From Vampirovibrio chlorellavorus (lineage in GTDB: Bacteria > Cyanobacteriota > Vampirovibrionia > Vampirovibrionales > Vampirovibrionaceae): a DNA stretch of 64,000 nt. Shown one piece after another: positions 1-8,126 of the stretch (position 1 is the stretch's first letter; every line of letters starts with the position of its first letter). The position numbers and the translations under genes were made by a program. The DNA is taken from the NCBI RefSeq assembly GCF_003149375.1, contig NZ_QFWH01000002.1, positions 372,001-436,000 on the forward strand. Reading direction: 5' to 3'. Below the pieces are notes generated by a model. That model searched no databases. It had not been told where the DNA came from and was given only the letters and a program-made list of their open reading frames with translations.

Positions 1-46
1 TTTCCGCCTGATGTTCCAGTTTATCGGTGAAGGTGAAGGCAGACAT
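1..46 (-). CDS. possible 5' end of a gene running off the left edge
   Basis: An ATG at 46-44 on the minus strand opens a frame with no stop before the window edge (MSAFTFTDKLEHQAE). A GGAG lies about 10 nt upstream. Fifteen codons are too few to identify a family, so this is only a plausible N-terminus of a minus-strand gene. No other frame is convincing here. Confidence 0.3.
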   Translation of the reverse strand, partial: MSAFTFTDKLEHQAE

Positions 47-406
47 TGTAGAAATACTCCATAAAAGCCACAGTCATTCAGACTGCATATTGACGGGCTT
101 CATCGTATGCAAAAGGGGCGGGGAATGCAAACGGCGCTCGGGGTTCGGGGCGGGTCGGGTAGCCTTGGTAAAACTGAAGAAAAGAAAAAAGCGACGCCGG
201 TATTGGAGGTAATCAGAACGCGGGCATCGCTATTTAATGAAAATTATTCTCAACTGATGGAATTCAGAATACCCTACTTGAGAATAATTTGCAACTGGCT
301 ATGACAACGATGAAGATAGATTGGTCAGGGCAACCTGATGGTGCCGTTTTAATCAATATTCCTATTAAAACAAGACTTTGAGCCTGAATTCAGTTAAAAA
401 AAGTGC
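47..406. other. stretch without a recognised gene
   Basis: The plus-strand frames here give arginine/lysine-rich translations without a ribosome site and look like chance ORFs. The right end becomes AT-rich and leads into the tRNA-Asn promoter. I see no structured RNA. Confidence 0.5.
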
Positions 407-436
407 TTGGCATTTTTAAAAAGGTTGGGTTATACT
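407..436 (+). promoter_or_regulatory. promoter of the tRNA-Asn gene
   Basis: TTGGCA at 407-412 and TATACT at 431-436 are separated by 18 bp. This near-consensus sigma70-type promoter would start transcription around 443, about 18 nt before the mature tRNA. Confidence 0.75.
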
Positions 437-460
437 CCATCTCACAATCAAACAAAACAT

Positions 461-532
<72 letters not shown>

Positions 533-575
533 TTTTTTATTTCTTCTTTTTGGGTTTTTTGCCAAATAATAAAAC

Positions 576-715
576 GATGAGGCTGCCCTCTCAGTCCGTT
601 TGTAGCTGTTTGAGTACAGCGAGTTTAAAAAATGTCTGGTACTCTCATCCAGAGCGCTCTCTGTTTGTTGGAGCTGGAGGCAGTTTTACAATTGTACTGA
701 GAGGGCAGCCTCGTC
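576..715. repeat. MITE-like element with ~20-bp terminal inverted repeats
   Basis: GAGGCTGCCCTCTCAGT at 579-595 recurs as a perfect inverted copy at 696-712. Allowing one mismatch the arms extend to 576-595 and 696-715. About 100 bp of non-coding sequence lies between them. The arms are too far apart and lack a T-run for a simple terminator. The arrangement, directly downstream of a tRNA gene, resembles a miniature inverted-repeat element. No clear target-site duplication is visible. Confidence 0.5.
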
Positions 716-816
716 TTAATAAAATGCAGGCGAATCGGGTGAGGATTGCCTGCATGGATGTTTTTATGTTGGCTGGGGCTGCTTTACACGGAGCCTGCTT
801 GCCGCCGGGTAAAGTC

Positions 817-2799
817 CTAAGCGGCTGATTCCGCTGGTGCGCTTGCTTGAATGAGCGTCTGGGCGCTTTGCACATAGCTGCCTTTTAAGCTGTGGTGCTT
901 TTGCTCAAAACGCTGGAGCCCTGCCGGGGTAAAGAACCGCTTGATGCTGTTGAGCAGTCCCTTGGCCCAGTGGCTCACCTGATGGCTAAGGACTTTCAGG
1001 CTCCACTGTGCTTGAGAAGCCTGTTCGGCCGGTGGCTTTGCTTTTTGCAGGGTCTCCGTCCACTGGATGACCCGGTTCAACCGTTCCGTGGTGCGTAACA
1101 GTTTTTGCTCCTGGCGTAGGTAGCCCTGAGTGAGACTTCCTGCTTTGGGTAAATTCAGCCAGTGCTGGAGTTGTTGCCGGGTTTGCCCGTTCCGTTCCGG
1201 GGTGAGTTTGGGGCTGGTACTGTTGAGTCTGCCCAGCAGCTTGTTCAGCTTGGCTTCCACCTTCAGGGTTTTATAGTGGCTCAGTAGCTGGCCTTCTTCA
1301 AACAGTCCCCGGGTCTGACCCATCTGTTGGGCGATTTGGGCAATGCCCGTCTCGGCGGCTTTCTGCCTAGCCTCCACCTCAAAGCCTGCCCGAATGTAGG
1401 TTTTCAGGGACAGGAGTTGGGTTTTTAAGTGGCTGACTGGATTCATTTTCCCCAGCCCTTCCCGCTGGATTTCCCGCAGATTGCTCTGGGTCAAGCGGTG
1501 TTCGGCGATTTGGGTCAGAAGCCGGTGTCCGGCCTGTTGCGTGGCCGGGCTGCCGTTGCCGTGAAAGCGCAGCCCGTCGCAGATGGCTTCAAGGGCTTGG
1601 GGAGCGCTGCCGGGGAACTTGCGGGTCAGTGTTTGCAGGGCCTGTTCCCGGGTCAGGGAAGCCACCTGGTTAAACTGCCGGGCGTGGGTCAGTTCATGGG
1701 TGACCACTTCCTGCACCGGGATGGTCTGCTTGTAGCGGTTGCCCAGGAAGGTCTGCAAGGGTTGAGGCAGTTGATCCAGCCAGGGCCGCAAGAAGGGAGC
1801 CAGTTTGCTGCGGAAGGCTTTCAGCCGATCGGGTTCCACGTGCAGGCTGTGGTTTTTGCCGTCGTAAAACCCGTGGGCGCTGCCAGAGAAATCGACGCCT
1901 TCTTTGTGAATTAAATTCTGTTGGATTTCAGGCATTTCAGCGTCTTTCAACTTCAGGAATCGCTGGGCCTTGGCCAACGGGCCCTCCAGCGGCACCACCG
2001 GGCTTTCCGAAAACTGAGCCCGCCAGTGCTGGAGTTTACCGGCCAGCAACTGGGTCAACCGCTTGGGATTGAGTTGGGCGCCGGTGCTTTTCAAGCCCTC
2101 CGGGGAAAACACACTCAGGGTTTGCTTCAGGGCGTTTTGCCAGGTGCCGTTTTGCACGTTCACGGCGGCTTTCAGCCCTTGATCCACAGCCCGCAGCTTT
2201 TCGGTGGCGCTGGCGGTATCGCTTAACGAGAGGCGGGCCGCTTTGGCTTCGGCCGCAACGCTACCGGCTTGCCGGACCCCCAACAGGGAGGACACCAGAG
2301 CGAAGCCCCCTTCCCCGATGTGCCCAAACGCCTTTTCAGAGGCGGTGTAATTCCCTTGCTTGGCTTCGGAAACAGCGGTTTTCAGGCCTTTTAAGACCTG
2401 CCAGCCGCCTGTGGCCAAGCCAGCGGCTACCATAATGGGGATGGTGATGGGGGCCACCGCAGTCAGGGCCACTGTCCCGGCCAAAGCCACAGCGGTTTTG
2501 AACGGGTGTTTGACCATGGTGACAATCGGATTCAGGGCCCCTTTCACGGTTTCCTTGACGGCCCGAAAGACACTAAAGGATTGTGATGAACTTGCACTCT
2601 GCTGGAACGTTAATGGATCCAGGGTTTGAAACCCATACGAAGTGTCCTGCCCTTCGATGTTCTGCGCCTGTTGTGGCCTGCGAATTCGGTCTGACTGGAG
2701 GAGCAGGGCTGGATGTGCTGCTCTGCCTTTGAGGGGGGAAACTCTCAGCGGCCGGTGGGCAGCCGGATTCAACGCGCTTTCATAAAATAGCGACGACAT
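817..2799 (-). CDS. large protein with HExxH metallopeptidase-like motif
   Basis: This 660-residue protein has no family I can name. The start at 2799 (MSSLFYES) is preferred over an ATG seven codons upstream because GGAGG lies 7-8 nt before it. A HELTHARQ sequence near residue 366 fits the zinc-binding HExxH motif of gluzincin or minigluzincin peptidases, and a second helix in which the third ligand could lie follows. A hydrophobic Ala/Val/Ile-rich stretch near residues 100-130 could be a membrane or channel-forming helix. The C-terminal half is Gln/Leu/Lys-rich and probably helical. There is no obvious signal peptide. Flanking genes give no clue. A toxin-like or phage-like protease, or a structural protein with a fortuitous motif, are both possible. 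Confidence 0.7.
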   Translation of the reverse strand: MSSLFYESALNPAAHRPLRVSPLKGRAAHPALLLQSDRIRRPQQAQNIEGQDTSYGFQTLDPLTFQQSASSSQSFSVFRAVKETVKGALNPIVTMVKHPFKTAVALAGTVALTAVAPITIPIMVAAGLATGGWQVLKGLKTAVSEAKQGNYTASEKAFGHIGEGGFALVSSLLGVRQAGSVAAEAKAARLSLSDTASATEKLRAVDQGLKAAVNVQNGTWQNALKQTLSVFSPEGLKSTGAQLNPKRLTQLLAGKLQHWRAQFSESPVVPLEGPLAKAQRFLKLKDAEMPEIQQNLIHKEGVDFSGSAHGFYDGKNHSLHVEPDRLKAFRSKLAPFLRPWLDQLPQPLQTFLGNRYKQTIPVQEVVTHELTHARQFNQVASLTREQALQTLTRKFPGSAPQALEAICDGLRFHGNGSPATQQAGHRLLTQIAEHRLTQSNLREIQREGLGKMNPVSHLKTQLLSLKTYIRAGFEVEARQKAAETGIAQIAQQMGQTRGLFEEGQLLSHYKTLKVEAKLNKLLGRLNSTSPKLTPERNGQTRQQLQHWLNLPKAGSLTQGYLRQEQKLLRTTERLNRVIQWTETLQKAKPPAEQASQAQWSLKVLSHQVSHWAKGLLNSIKRFFTPAGLQRFEQKHHSLKGSYVQSAQTLIQASAPAESAA

Positions 2800-3129
2800 G
2801 GTTTGCTTTCCTCCAATCAAGGGCCCCCACGCCGGGGGCGGGTGCGTGCGATATGCCCATCCTTGCTTTTGAGGTCAATGATGGACTGTGTTTTGGGTAG
2901 TTGCAGGAAAACAAACATTGTTTATTCTGGTGATAGGACTTTTTGCCTAAGTTCTGGATTGATGGGGCGGGGGGGCGGCTGGGGCGATCCGGGTTTGGCT
3001 ATCGCGCGCCCGGTTTTCCCGTGGGCTTTGCCTTGAATCCCCCGGCTGCTTTGGTCAAAATAGGAACACTGGATCCCGTTTCAGAAGATGAAGAGAAGAA
3101 AAAGAAGTGGATACGCTCAGGAGGCAAGG
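2800..3129. other. intergenic stretch without a recognised gene
   Basis: This divergent intergenic region lies between the HExxH protein and the lipoprotein gene. It must contain promoters for both, but I find no convincing -35/-10 pair. A G/C-rich block around 2960-3040 shows no stable terminator-like hairpin. Confidence 0.4.
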
Positions 3130-3531
3130 ATGATTCGTCGGCAATGGGTTAACGCGCTGGTGTTAGTGGCAATCACGGCCTTCGGTGCGGGATGTGTCCG
3201 GGAGTCGGTGGGCAATAGCCCAATCGCCCAGCCACCGGGCCGTAGTGGACAGGCTCTTGAGAAAACAGCTCCGGCCCCATCCGCTGCCGACCGACCGGAG
3301 GTGATCGCTGCCAAGCCCAGCTGGTTTGCCTGCCGCAAGGACGCTGATTGCGTGGTGGCCAAGGGGCCTTGTGGTCAATATCAGGCGGTAAACCTCAATT
3401 TTCTGACGGATTTCGCCGTGTTTAGCCAGCGCATGGGGCAAATGATCGCCTGTGAGTCAGCCAAGACCAAAAAACAAGAGGCCACCCCGTCTGTACAGTG
3501 TCTGAAAAGTCGATGCAGCTTATCCCCGTAG
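3130..3531 (+). CDS. small cysteine-containing exported protein, probable lipoprotein
   Basis: This 133-residue protein has a basic N-terminus, a hydrophobic segment and a Cys at the end of AFGAGC, suggesting a lipoprotein signal, although Gly at the -3 position is non-canonical. The ATG at 3130 is chosen because AGGAGG precedes it by about 6 nt; the frame is open further upstream without a site. A Pro/Ser linker is followed by a domain with regularly spaced cysteines (C-RKDADC, GPC and three more near the C-terminus), probably disulphide-bonded outside the cytoplasm. No function is recognised. It converges on the CorA gene with a gap of 13 bases. Confidence 0.7.
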   Translation: MIRRQWVNALVLVAITAFGAGCVRESVGNSPIAQPPGRSGQALEKTAPAPSAADRPEVIAAKPSWFACRKDADCVVAKGPCGQYQAVNLNFLTDFAVFSQRMGQMIACESAKTKKQEATPSVQCLKSRCSLSP

Positions 3532-3544
3532 CGGGCCAGGGATT

Positions 3545-4630
3545 TTAAATCCAGCGCTTGTGCCGAAAATAGGCCAGCATGCCCAGGGCGCTCAGAATCA
3601 TCACGCCCCACACAAGGGGATAACCCCAGTGGCTTTGCAGTTCCGGCATGTATTTGAAGTTCATGCCGTAGACCCCGGCGATAAAGGTCAGGGGGATAAA
3701 AATGGTGGACATCACCGTTAACACTTTCATCACGTCGTTCATGCGGTAGCTGAGAACGGACAGGTACAGATCCTGAAGTCCGCTCAGCAGATCCCGGTAG
3801 GACTCCAGGGTGTCCATGACCTGGATGGTGTGGTCATACACGTCCCGCAAGTAGGGTTGCAGGGGGAGCAGGGTTTCGGAATCCAGGTGCTGGAGCAGGT
3901 TAATCATGTCTCGCACCGGCCAGATGTTTTTACGCAGAAAGATGAGTTCCCGCCGGAGTCGGTGGACGCTTTGCAGGATATTGGGGGGCTGCTCCCCGCT
4001 CAGGGTGTCTTCCAGATATTCCAGACGCGCCCCGATCTCTTCCAGTACGCTAAAGTAGCTGTCCACAATGGTATCCAGCAAGCTATAGGCCAGGTATCCC
4101 GGCCCCAGGCTGGAGAGTCTCTGGCTATTGGTTCGCAGGCGGTTGCGCAGGGGCTCAAACTCATCGCTGACTTCATCCATGAAGCTCAGAATAAAATGAG
4201 GGCCGGTCACGATGCTGACTTGCTCGCTGAAGATCTCTTCCTGTGGGGTCTGGAATTCAAACAGTTTCAGGATGATATAGGTCAGCCCATCCACATGCTC
4301 GGCTTTGGGGCGCTGCTCGGTATTCAGGATATCTTCCAGCAGCAGCGGGTTGAGGTGAAAGGCCTCGCCGAATTCGGCCAACAGTTTGGCGTCATGCACG
4401 GCGTCCACGTTAATCCAGGCAATGGCCGGAGCCGGTTTGAGGGGCATCAGTTCGGCCACGGATTCAACGGTGCGCTCCGATACCGTCCCGTTTTCAAAGG
4501 TCATGACCGTAATGCGGGGCTGGGCGGAGAGTGCTTTCTTGGCCCGCCCGATGTAGACCAGGCTGCCCGGCGGCAGACCGGCTTTAAGAGACCGGTTGGG
4601 TAGGTGTTTGCGAATCCCGTGGCGTGTCAT
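3545..4630 (-). CDS. corA: CorA-family Mg2+/Co2+ transporter
   Basis: This 361-residue protein has a large soluble N-terminal domain and two C-terminal membrane helices. The signature YGMN at the end of the first helix (IFIPLTFIAGVYGMNF) is the hallmark of CorA/MIT channels that import Mg2+, Co2+ or Ni2+ as homopentamers. The second helix ends in the usual short basic tail (FRHKRWI). The start at 4630 (MTRHGIRK) is chosen because a TATAAT -10 element lies just upstream at 4664-4669, so a longer reading would begin before the transcript. No regulatory Mg2+ leader is evident in the roughly 25-nt leader. Confidence 0.92.
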   Translation of the reverse strand: MTRHGIRKHLPNRSLKAGLPPGSLVYIGRAKKALSAQPRITVMTFENGTVSERTVESVAELMPLKPAPAIAWINVDAVHDAKLLAEFGEAFHLNPLLLEDILNTEQRPKAEHVDGLTYIILKLFEFQTPQEEIFSEQVSIVTGPHFILSFMDEVSDEFEPLRNRLRTNSQRLSSLGPGYLAYSLLDTIVDSYFSVLEEIGARLEYLEDTLSGEQPPNILQSVHRLRRELIFLRKNIWPVRDMINLLQHLDSETLLPLQPYLRDVYDHTIQVMDTLESYRDLLSGLQDLYLSVLSYRMNDVMKVLTVMSTIFIPLTFIAGVYGMNFKYMPELQSHWGYPLVWGVMILSALGMLAYFRHKRWI

Positions 4631-4663
4631 GGTGTTTTGGCCTGTCCCGCATGCGACCCTTCC

Positions 4664-4669
4664 ATTATA
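4664..4669 (-). promoter_or_regulatory. -10 element of the corA promoter
   Basis: The minus strand reads TATAAT here, a perfect -10, placing the transcription start near 4656 and giving a ~26-nt leader before the corA start at 4630. No good -35 is visible 16-18 bp upstream. Confidence 0.5.
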
Positions 4670-4712
4670 AGGGAGTGCCTGGGGGAGGGGCGATTGTTGC
4701 GGGAAATACGCC

Positions 4713-4741
4713 AAAAAAAAGGCCAGGCTTTGAGACCTGGC
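4713..4741 (-). terminator. rho-independent terminator, minus strand
   Basis: GCCAGG and CCTGGC (4722-4727 and 4736-4741) form a stem. On the minus strand this is followed by eight T residues (4713-4720). It ends the transcript carrying the small membrane peptide and structured RNA that begins near 5178. Confidence 0.85.
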
Positions 4742-4961
4742 AATTCAAGTGGGTTTCATATAAGTAGTGAGGGGAAAAGAAGTGTCCGTAAGGACTAAAA
4801 ATTAGGCACTCTCTGATTTCGGGTAGCCCAGTCGTTAATACTTACGATAGTTAGTAGTATAGATAAGAGGCAGGGTCTTGGCAACCTAACTTTGGTTAGT
4901 AATATTTTTCTGAAACATTTTGTTACAAAGGGGGCCCTTCTCCTGTCACGGTTTTCAGGAT

Positions 4962-5023
4962 GCCCGTCCAGAAGCTGGTTTCGGAAAGTCCCTTTTCCGG
5001 AGGAGCTTCCCTGTCCATCGGGC
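4962..5023 (-). ncRNA. structured RNA element downstream of the 30-aa ORF
   Basis: Three nested inverted repeats fit one long imperfect hairpin: GCCCG/CGGGC (4962-4966 with 5019-5023), GAAGCT/AGCTTC (4971-4976 with 5004-5009) and CGGAAA/TTTCCG (4982-4987 with 4994-4999). It lies in the same predicted minus-strand transcript as the small ORF and about 220 nt before the terminator. A further small stem CTAAC-CAAA-GTTAG lies nearby, around 4885-4900. I could not match it to RNase P, tmRNA, SRP RNA or a known riboswitch core. It could be a small RNA or a 3'-UTR processing element. Confidence 0.45.
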
Positions 5024-5057
5024 AGAGGATAAACGGCTGCACAAATCCACTGTTAGC

Positions 5058-5150
5058 CTAGAGGGGATGTCTGTACGCTTCTCGCATCAGCAAAAAGCCC
5101 CACAAAATGGTTGCTGCGCTTATTACCAATGCAGATAAGTAAACGTCCAT
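5058..5150 (-). CDS. 30-residue single-span membrane peptide
   Basis: ATG at 5150-5148 is preceded by GGGAGGGG with a 6-nt spacer and opens a 30-codon frame ending in TAG at 5060-5058. The product starts MDVYLSALVISAATILWG and ends LMREAYRHPL: one hydrophobic helix followed by a short charged tail. It has a near-consensus promoter 35-64 nt upstream and a terminator downstream. Size and topology resemble small accessory subunits of membrane complexes (CydX, KdpF or PetN-like in shape), but I see no diagnostic motif and no partner gene nearby. Confidence 0.6.
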   Translation of the reverse strand: MDVYLSALVISAATILWGFLLMREAYRHPL

Positions 5151-5184
5151 TGGCAACCCCTCCCAGTGTGACCGCCATAGTTAC

Positions 5185-5214
5185 ACTATACAGTATCAGC
5201 CCGTCGTTTGCCAA
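5185..5214 (-). promoter_or_regulatory. promoter of the small-peptide transcript
   Basis: On the minus strand TTGGCA (5214-5209) and TATAGT (5190-5185) are 18 bp apart. The predicted transcription start near 5178 gives a ~28-nt leader before the 30-codon ORF. Confidence 0.75.
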
Positions 5215-5284
5215 TGCCCGGTTTGGGTATTAGCCGATCGAGTGGTGTTACCGCTGGAGGTGCTTTGGTGGGAAGGGCATCGGC

Positions 5285-5662
5285 TTAAATGGCGGTACAG
5301 TCAATGCCGCTGGTTTTGAGTTCGCTCAGCTTTTGCCCGCTGCTGTACTGCCGGATTACAAAGGCACTGGCGTGGGGCTGGATGAACTCATCGATGCGAA
5401 TGGTCTCGTTGAAGGTTTTTTCACCGTCATCTACAGTCACTTTGACCTGCCCCGTGCATCGGTAGCGATAGGGGGAGCTGTTGGACACCCGGATGGACTG
5501 AGGCGGCTGGGCCGGGGTGGCGCATAAAGCGCCTTCCTTGCACTTTTTGACTTTTTTAACGTGAATAAAAAAGCGCAGGTAGGGCTCATAGTAAGCCCCG
5601 GCCTGAACCAGGCCCAAGGCCAACAGAACCAGACTGGCAACGAGAAACGCGCTTTTTTTCAT
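5285..5662 (-). CDS. small exported protein of unknown function
   Basis: This 125-residue protein begins MKKSAFLVASLVLLALGL, a clear signal peptide or membrane anchor. The start at 5662 is chosen over an in-frame ATG seven codons earlier because GGAG sits 8-9 nt before it. The mature part has a Lys/Cys-rich segment (KKVKKCKEGALC), a Pro/Gln linker and a beta-rich stretch with two further cysteines, suggesting an envelope protein with disulphides. It stands alone, just upstream of the small-peptide promoter. No family is recognised. Confidence 0.7.
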   Translation of the reverse strand: MKKSAFLVASLVLLALGLVQAGAYYEPYLRFFIHVKKVKKCKEGALCATPAQPPQSIRVSNSSPYRYRCTGQVKVTVDDGEKTFNETIRIDEFIQPHASAFVIRQYSSGQKLSELKTSGIDCTAI

Positions 5663-5845
5663 GGTCAATCTCCGCAGATTCATGGAACGGCCTTGTAGAG
5701 CCTATTATAGGAAATTCGCCCGGACAAGCCAAGCCGCCGATGTCAGCCAGCGCTGTTCAAAAGAGAGCTGCATGGGTATGGCAGGCTTTGGGGGGGGCGG
5801 GTATCGGCGGGATAGCCTTTGGGACTGGGAGGGTTTTTATGTTAC

Positions 5846-5887
5846 GTTTGTATTAAGCAATTTGTATTAAACAGATTGTATTAGAAA
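5846..5887. repeat. three tandem 14-bp direct repeats
   Basis: Three consecutive 14-bp units (GTTTGTATTAAGCA, ATTTGTATTAAACA, GATTGTATTAGAAA) share the core TTGTATTA. They occupy the otherwise gene-free 5663-5969 region, about 80 bp upstream of the DUF2145-like gene. Evenly phased short repeats before a gene often bind a regulator; no regulator is identified. Confidence 0.55.
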
Positions 5888-5969
5888 AAGGCCCAGTGCC
5901 GTTATGGACTGACCGGTGGGTTTTGAGTCCGGCCTTTCATTTGGGGAGGCGAATCGAGGAAAACGACAC

Positions 5970-7079
5970 ATGCGCATAGTGGCTGGTTTTGGCAGGGAGC
6001 CTCTGCCGAATGCTCCGAAGTGGACGGTCAAAGAGCCCACTCAGTCCCTTCCCGTTGTGGGGTCGGTTTCATCGCCCCTCGGGTTTGGCATGAGGGGGGA
6101 CAGACGGGCCTCTGCTCTTGCGCATTCGGCTGATGGGCCCTTTGGGGATAGCGTCTCGGCGCTTGAATTGCAGGAAGGTCGTTTGCCGAAAGAAATTGCG
6201 CAGGATGCGCTTCTGCTAGATCAGCTTCTGGACGAGGCCCTGCGTGGCTTTCCGTCTGTCTCTGTCAAGGCTCAGCCACTGTCACCCCTGTCTGGGGAGG
6301 CGTCAGCGGTTCCATCCGTGCTGAGAGCCTTGACCGTGTCGACCACCCGCTTTCATCAGCCCCCACAGGAGGTGGTGCCACTGGAGCGGCCTCGCAAGGT
6401 TGAGGTGGCCACCCACTTGGCGCAATGGATGGCGCGGACTCTGGAGCGGGAAAATGTCCAGTCGGCGGTCATCACCCGCCAGGGTGGCCGACAGCATCGC
6501 CAGCATGACTCCACTGGCATGCTGCATTCGGGCATTGTGTGGCGTGATCCGCTGGATGGGGGCTGGAAAATTTACAATCTGGTGGACTACAAAACCAAAG
6601 GCAAGCCACACTGCCGGGTTTTATGGACGAAGCCCGTGGAGTTTTTCTACCAGCAGGGCGGTTACGATCCGGCGGCCCTGTTGCTGATTCCTTCTACGGC
6701 CATTCAAAATCGCATGGCTGCCTTACTGCAAGATGGGGGATTTCAGCGGCTGGCCTTTACCCCTCAGTACAACCTGTTGTCCCCGCCGCATGGCCCCGAT
6801 AGCCTGAATTGCAACAAGTGGGTGTTGCTGAATGTGCTGGCCGCCCACCATAACACCGAAGATCCGGCTTTTTTACTGCGGGAGATTCAGCGGAATTTCC
6901 GGGCGGAGCCCTTGGCTCTCGATCCCCTGACCCGTTTGTTCGCGGGTTGGCATCCGCAAGTTCGGGGAAAGGAACTGTCCTGGTGGGCTGCGCCGCGTAC
7001 CGTGACCGTGGAGAGTCTGGTCAACTCCGGGCTGTTTGAGCGCACGGTGTCCTACGCTCCTCACCGTAGCGCCCTATAG
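5970..7079 (+). CDS. DUF2145-like protein, possible permuted NlpC/P60-type fold
   Basis: This is a 369-residue protein. The ATG at 5970 has GAGGA about 9 nt upstream, so it is preferred over the longer frame at 5916. The first ~180 residues are Pro/Leu-rich and probably disordered. The rest resembles DUF2145: a conserved His in LHSGIVWRD, a VEFF segment, an ALLLIPS strand and a Cys in NCNKWVLL, in the His-then-Cys order expected of circularly permuted papain-like (NlpC/P60) enzymes. That suggests hydrolase or amidase activity on peptides or lipids, but the substrate is unknown. DUF2145 proteins are usually exported; no typical signal peptide is visible here. Confidence 0.6.
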   Translation: MRIVAGFGREPLPNAPKWTVKEPTQSLPVVGSVSSPLGFGMRGDRRASALAHSADGPFGDSVSALELQEGRLPKEIAQDALLLDQLLDEALRGFPSVSVKAQPLSPLSGEASAVPSVLRALTVSTTRFHQPPQEVVPLERPRKVEVATHLAQWMARTLERENVQSAVITRQGGRQHRQHDSTGMLHSGIVWRDPLDGGWKIYNLVDYKTKGKPHCRVLWTKPVEFFYQQGGYDPAALLLIPSTAIQNRMAALLQDGGFQRLAFTPQYNLLSPPHGPDSLNCNKWVLLNVLAAHHNTEDPAFLLREIQRNFRAEPLALDPLTRLFAGWHPQVRGKELSWWAAPRTVTVESLVNSGLFERTVSYAPHRSAL

Positions 7080-7128
7080 GGCCTGCCGGGAAAGAGTCCA
7101 CTCGGATAGCTTTTTGGGTAGGCTTCCC

Positions 7129-7163
7129 CAAAAAATAACCCCTCGCCGGTGAAGGCCAGGGGT
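7129..7163 (-). terminator. hairpin with T-run on the minus strand
   Basis: CCCCTCGCC (7139-7147) pairs imperfectly with GGCCAGGGG (7154-7162). On the minus strand TTATTTTTT follows. No minus-strand gene ends here, so it may act bidirectionally after the DUF2145-like gene or stop antisense transcription. Confidence 0.4.
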
Positions 7164-7344
7164 GTAATGAATGAGCATTTGTTGAGTAGTTGAGGAAGAC
7201 AGCCTATTGGATACTTTTAATATATAAAATAAATATACTTGTTTCATCATCCATGCGATGTAAACCCAAAATCCTATATTTGTATGAGGGCTGAAAAGTA
7301 CAGGGCTGGTAAGATCTTATAGGGAAATGAGGGGCTCATCGCTA

Positions 7345-7998
7345 ATGAAACTGGCCGCTGACTTTAGAGATCCTCCGGGAACGCCACTACTCAAAAGAAA
7401 AGTGCTGGGATTCACCCGGCAGATCCTTTCGCTGTATCTGGGATTGGTCGTTTTTGGGTGCTGGCCCGCCCTGGCGGAGGGGACTCTGAGCGAGGGGGTA
7501 GTGCAAGACGTTGAGTCATTCTTTAAACCGCTGGTAGATACCTCCCAAACTCAGCCGGAGCTGGAACCGGTGACCCTGACCCCGCTGGAAGCAAAAGTAC
7601 AAAAGCAAGGTCAAAAGCAGGGAGAACAGCCGGGTGAAGTGCCGGTCAGCAACGCGCCCACGAAAATTCTCACCGGCAAGGTGCAAACCCTGCAACAGGC
7701 GATTGAATCCGAGCGGGATGTGGTGAACTGGTACGCCTGGTACTTATCCGCCCGGGAGTATATTGGACAAACCGGTGGTTTGCGATGCAGTTTGGGAACG
7801 CCCATCAAGTTTTATCGATCGGGGAAAATGGAAGCGTTAACTTTTGATACAAATTGTATTGCTTCAGTGACTGGCCGCCGCTTCCCTCTCCCTGCCAATA
7901 CCAGTCTGGACGCGCTCATTTTGCCGGTGCGCTCCGGGCAGGGGCCCCCTGCCAGCCGGGACGAGATTTATTCCCGAATCCGGATAAACTCTCAGTAG
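7345..7998 (+). CDS. secreted protein with paired VNWYxWY domain (paralogue 1)
   Basis: This is a 217-residue exported protein. The start at 7345 has GAGGGG 10 nt upstream; an ATG at 7327 has its purine run too close. A hydrophobic segment ends in PALAEG, a good signal-peptidase I site. A Pro/Gln/Lys-rich linker precedes a C-terminal ~95-residue domain beginning VNWYAWY and containing GGLRCS, a second Cys in DTNCIAS and a PLPANT motif. The next gene encodes the same domain with nearly no linker. Two conserved cysteines suggest a disulphide. No function is recognised. Confidence 0.75.
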   Translation: MKLAADFRDPPGTPLLKRKVLGFTRQILSLYLGLVVFGCWPALAEGTLSEGVVQDVESFFKPLVDTSQTQPELEPVTLTPLEAKVQKQGQKQGEQPGEVPVSNAPTKILTGKVQTLQQAIESERDVVNWYAWYLSAREYIGQTGGLRCSLGTPIKFYRSGKMEALTFDTNCIASVTGRRFPLPANTSLDALILPVRSGQGPPASRDEIYSRIRINSQ

Positions 7999-8126
7999 AC
8001 TTTTGTTTTTATTTACTGAACCAAGCAAAAATTCACAGAAACCCAATGGCTGAATTCACATCGATTTAAATCCAAAGGGTTCAACATTTTTTTCCCCAAT
8101 TTTGTACAATAGACACAACATGATGG

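Noticed and set aside
4742-5180. RNase P RNA, tmRNA, SRP RNA or a known riboswitch
   Set aside because: The conserved cores of these RNAs are not found; only local stems and a small ORF are visible.
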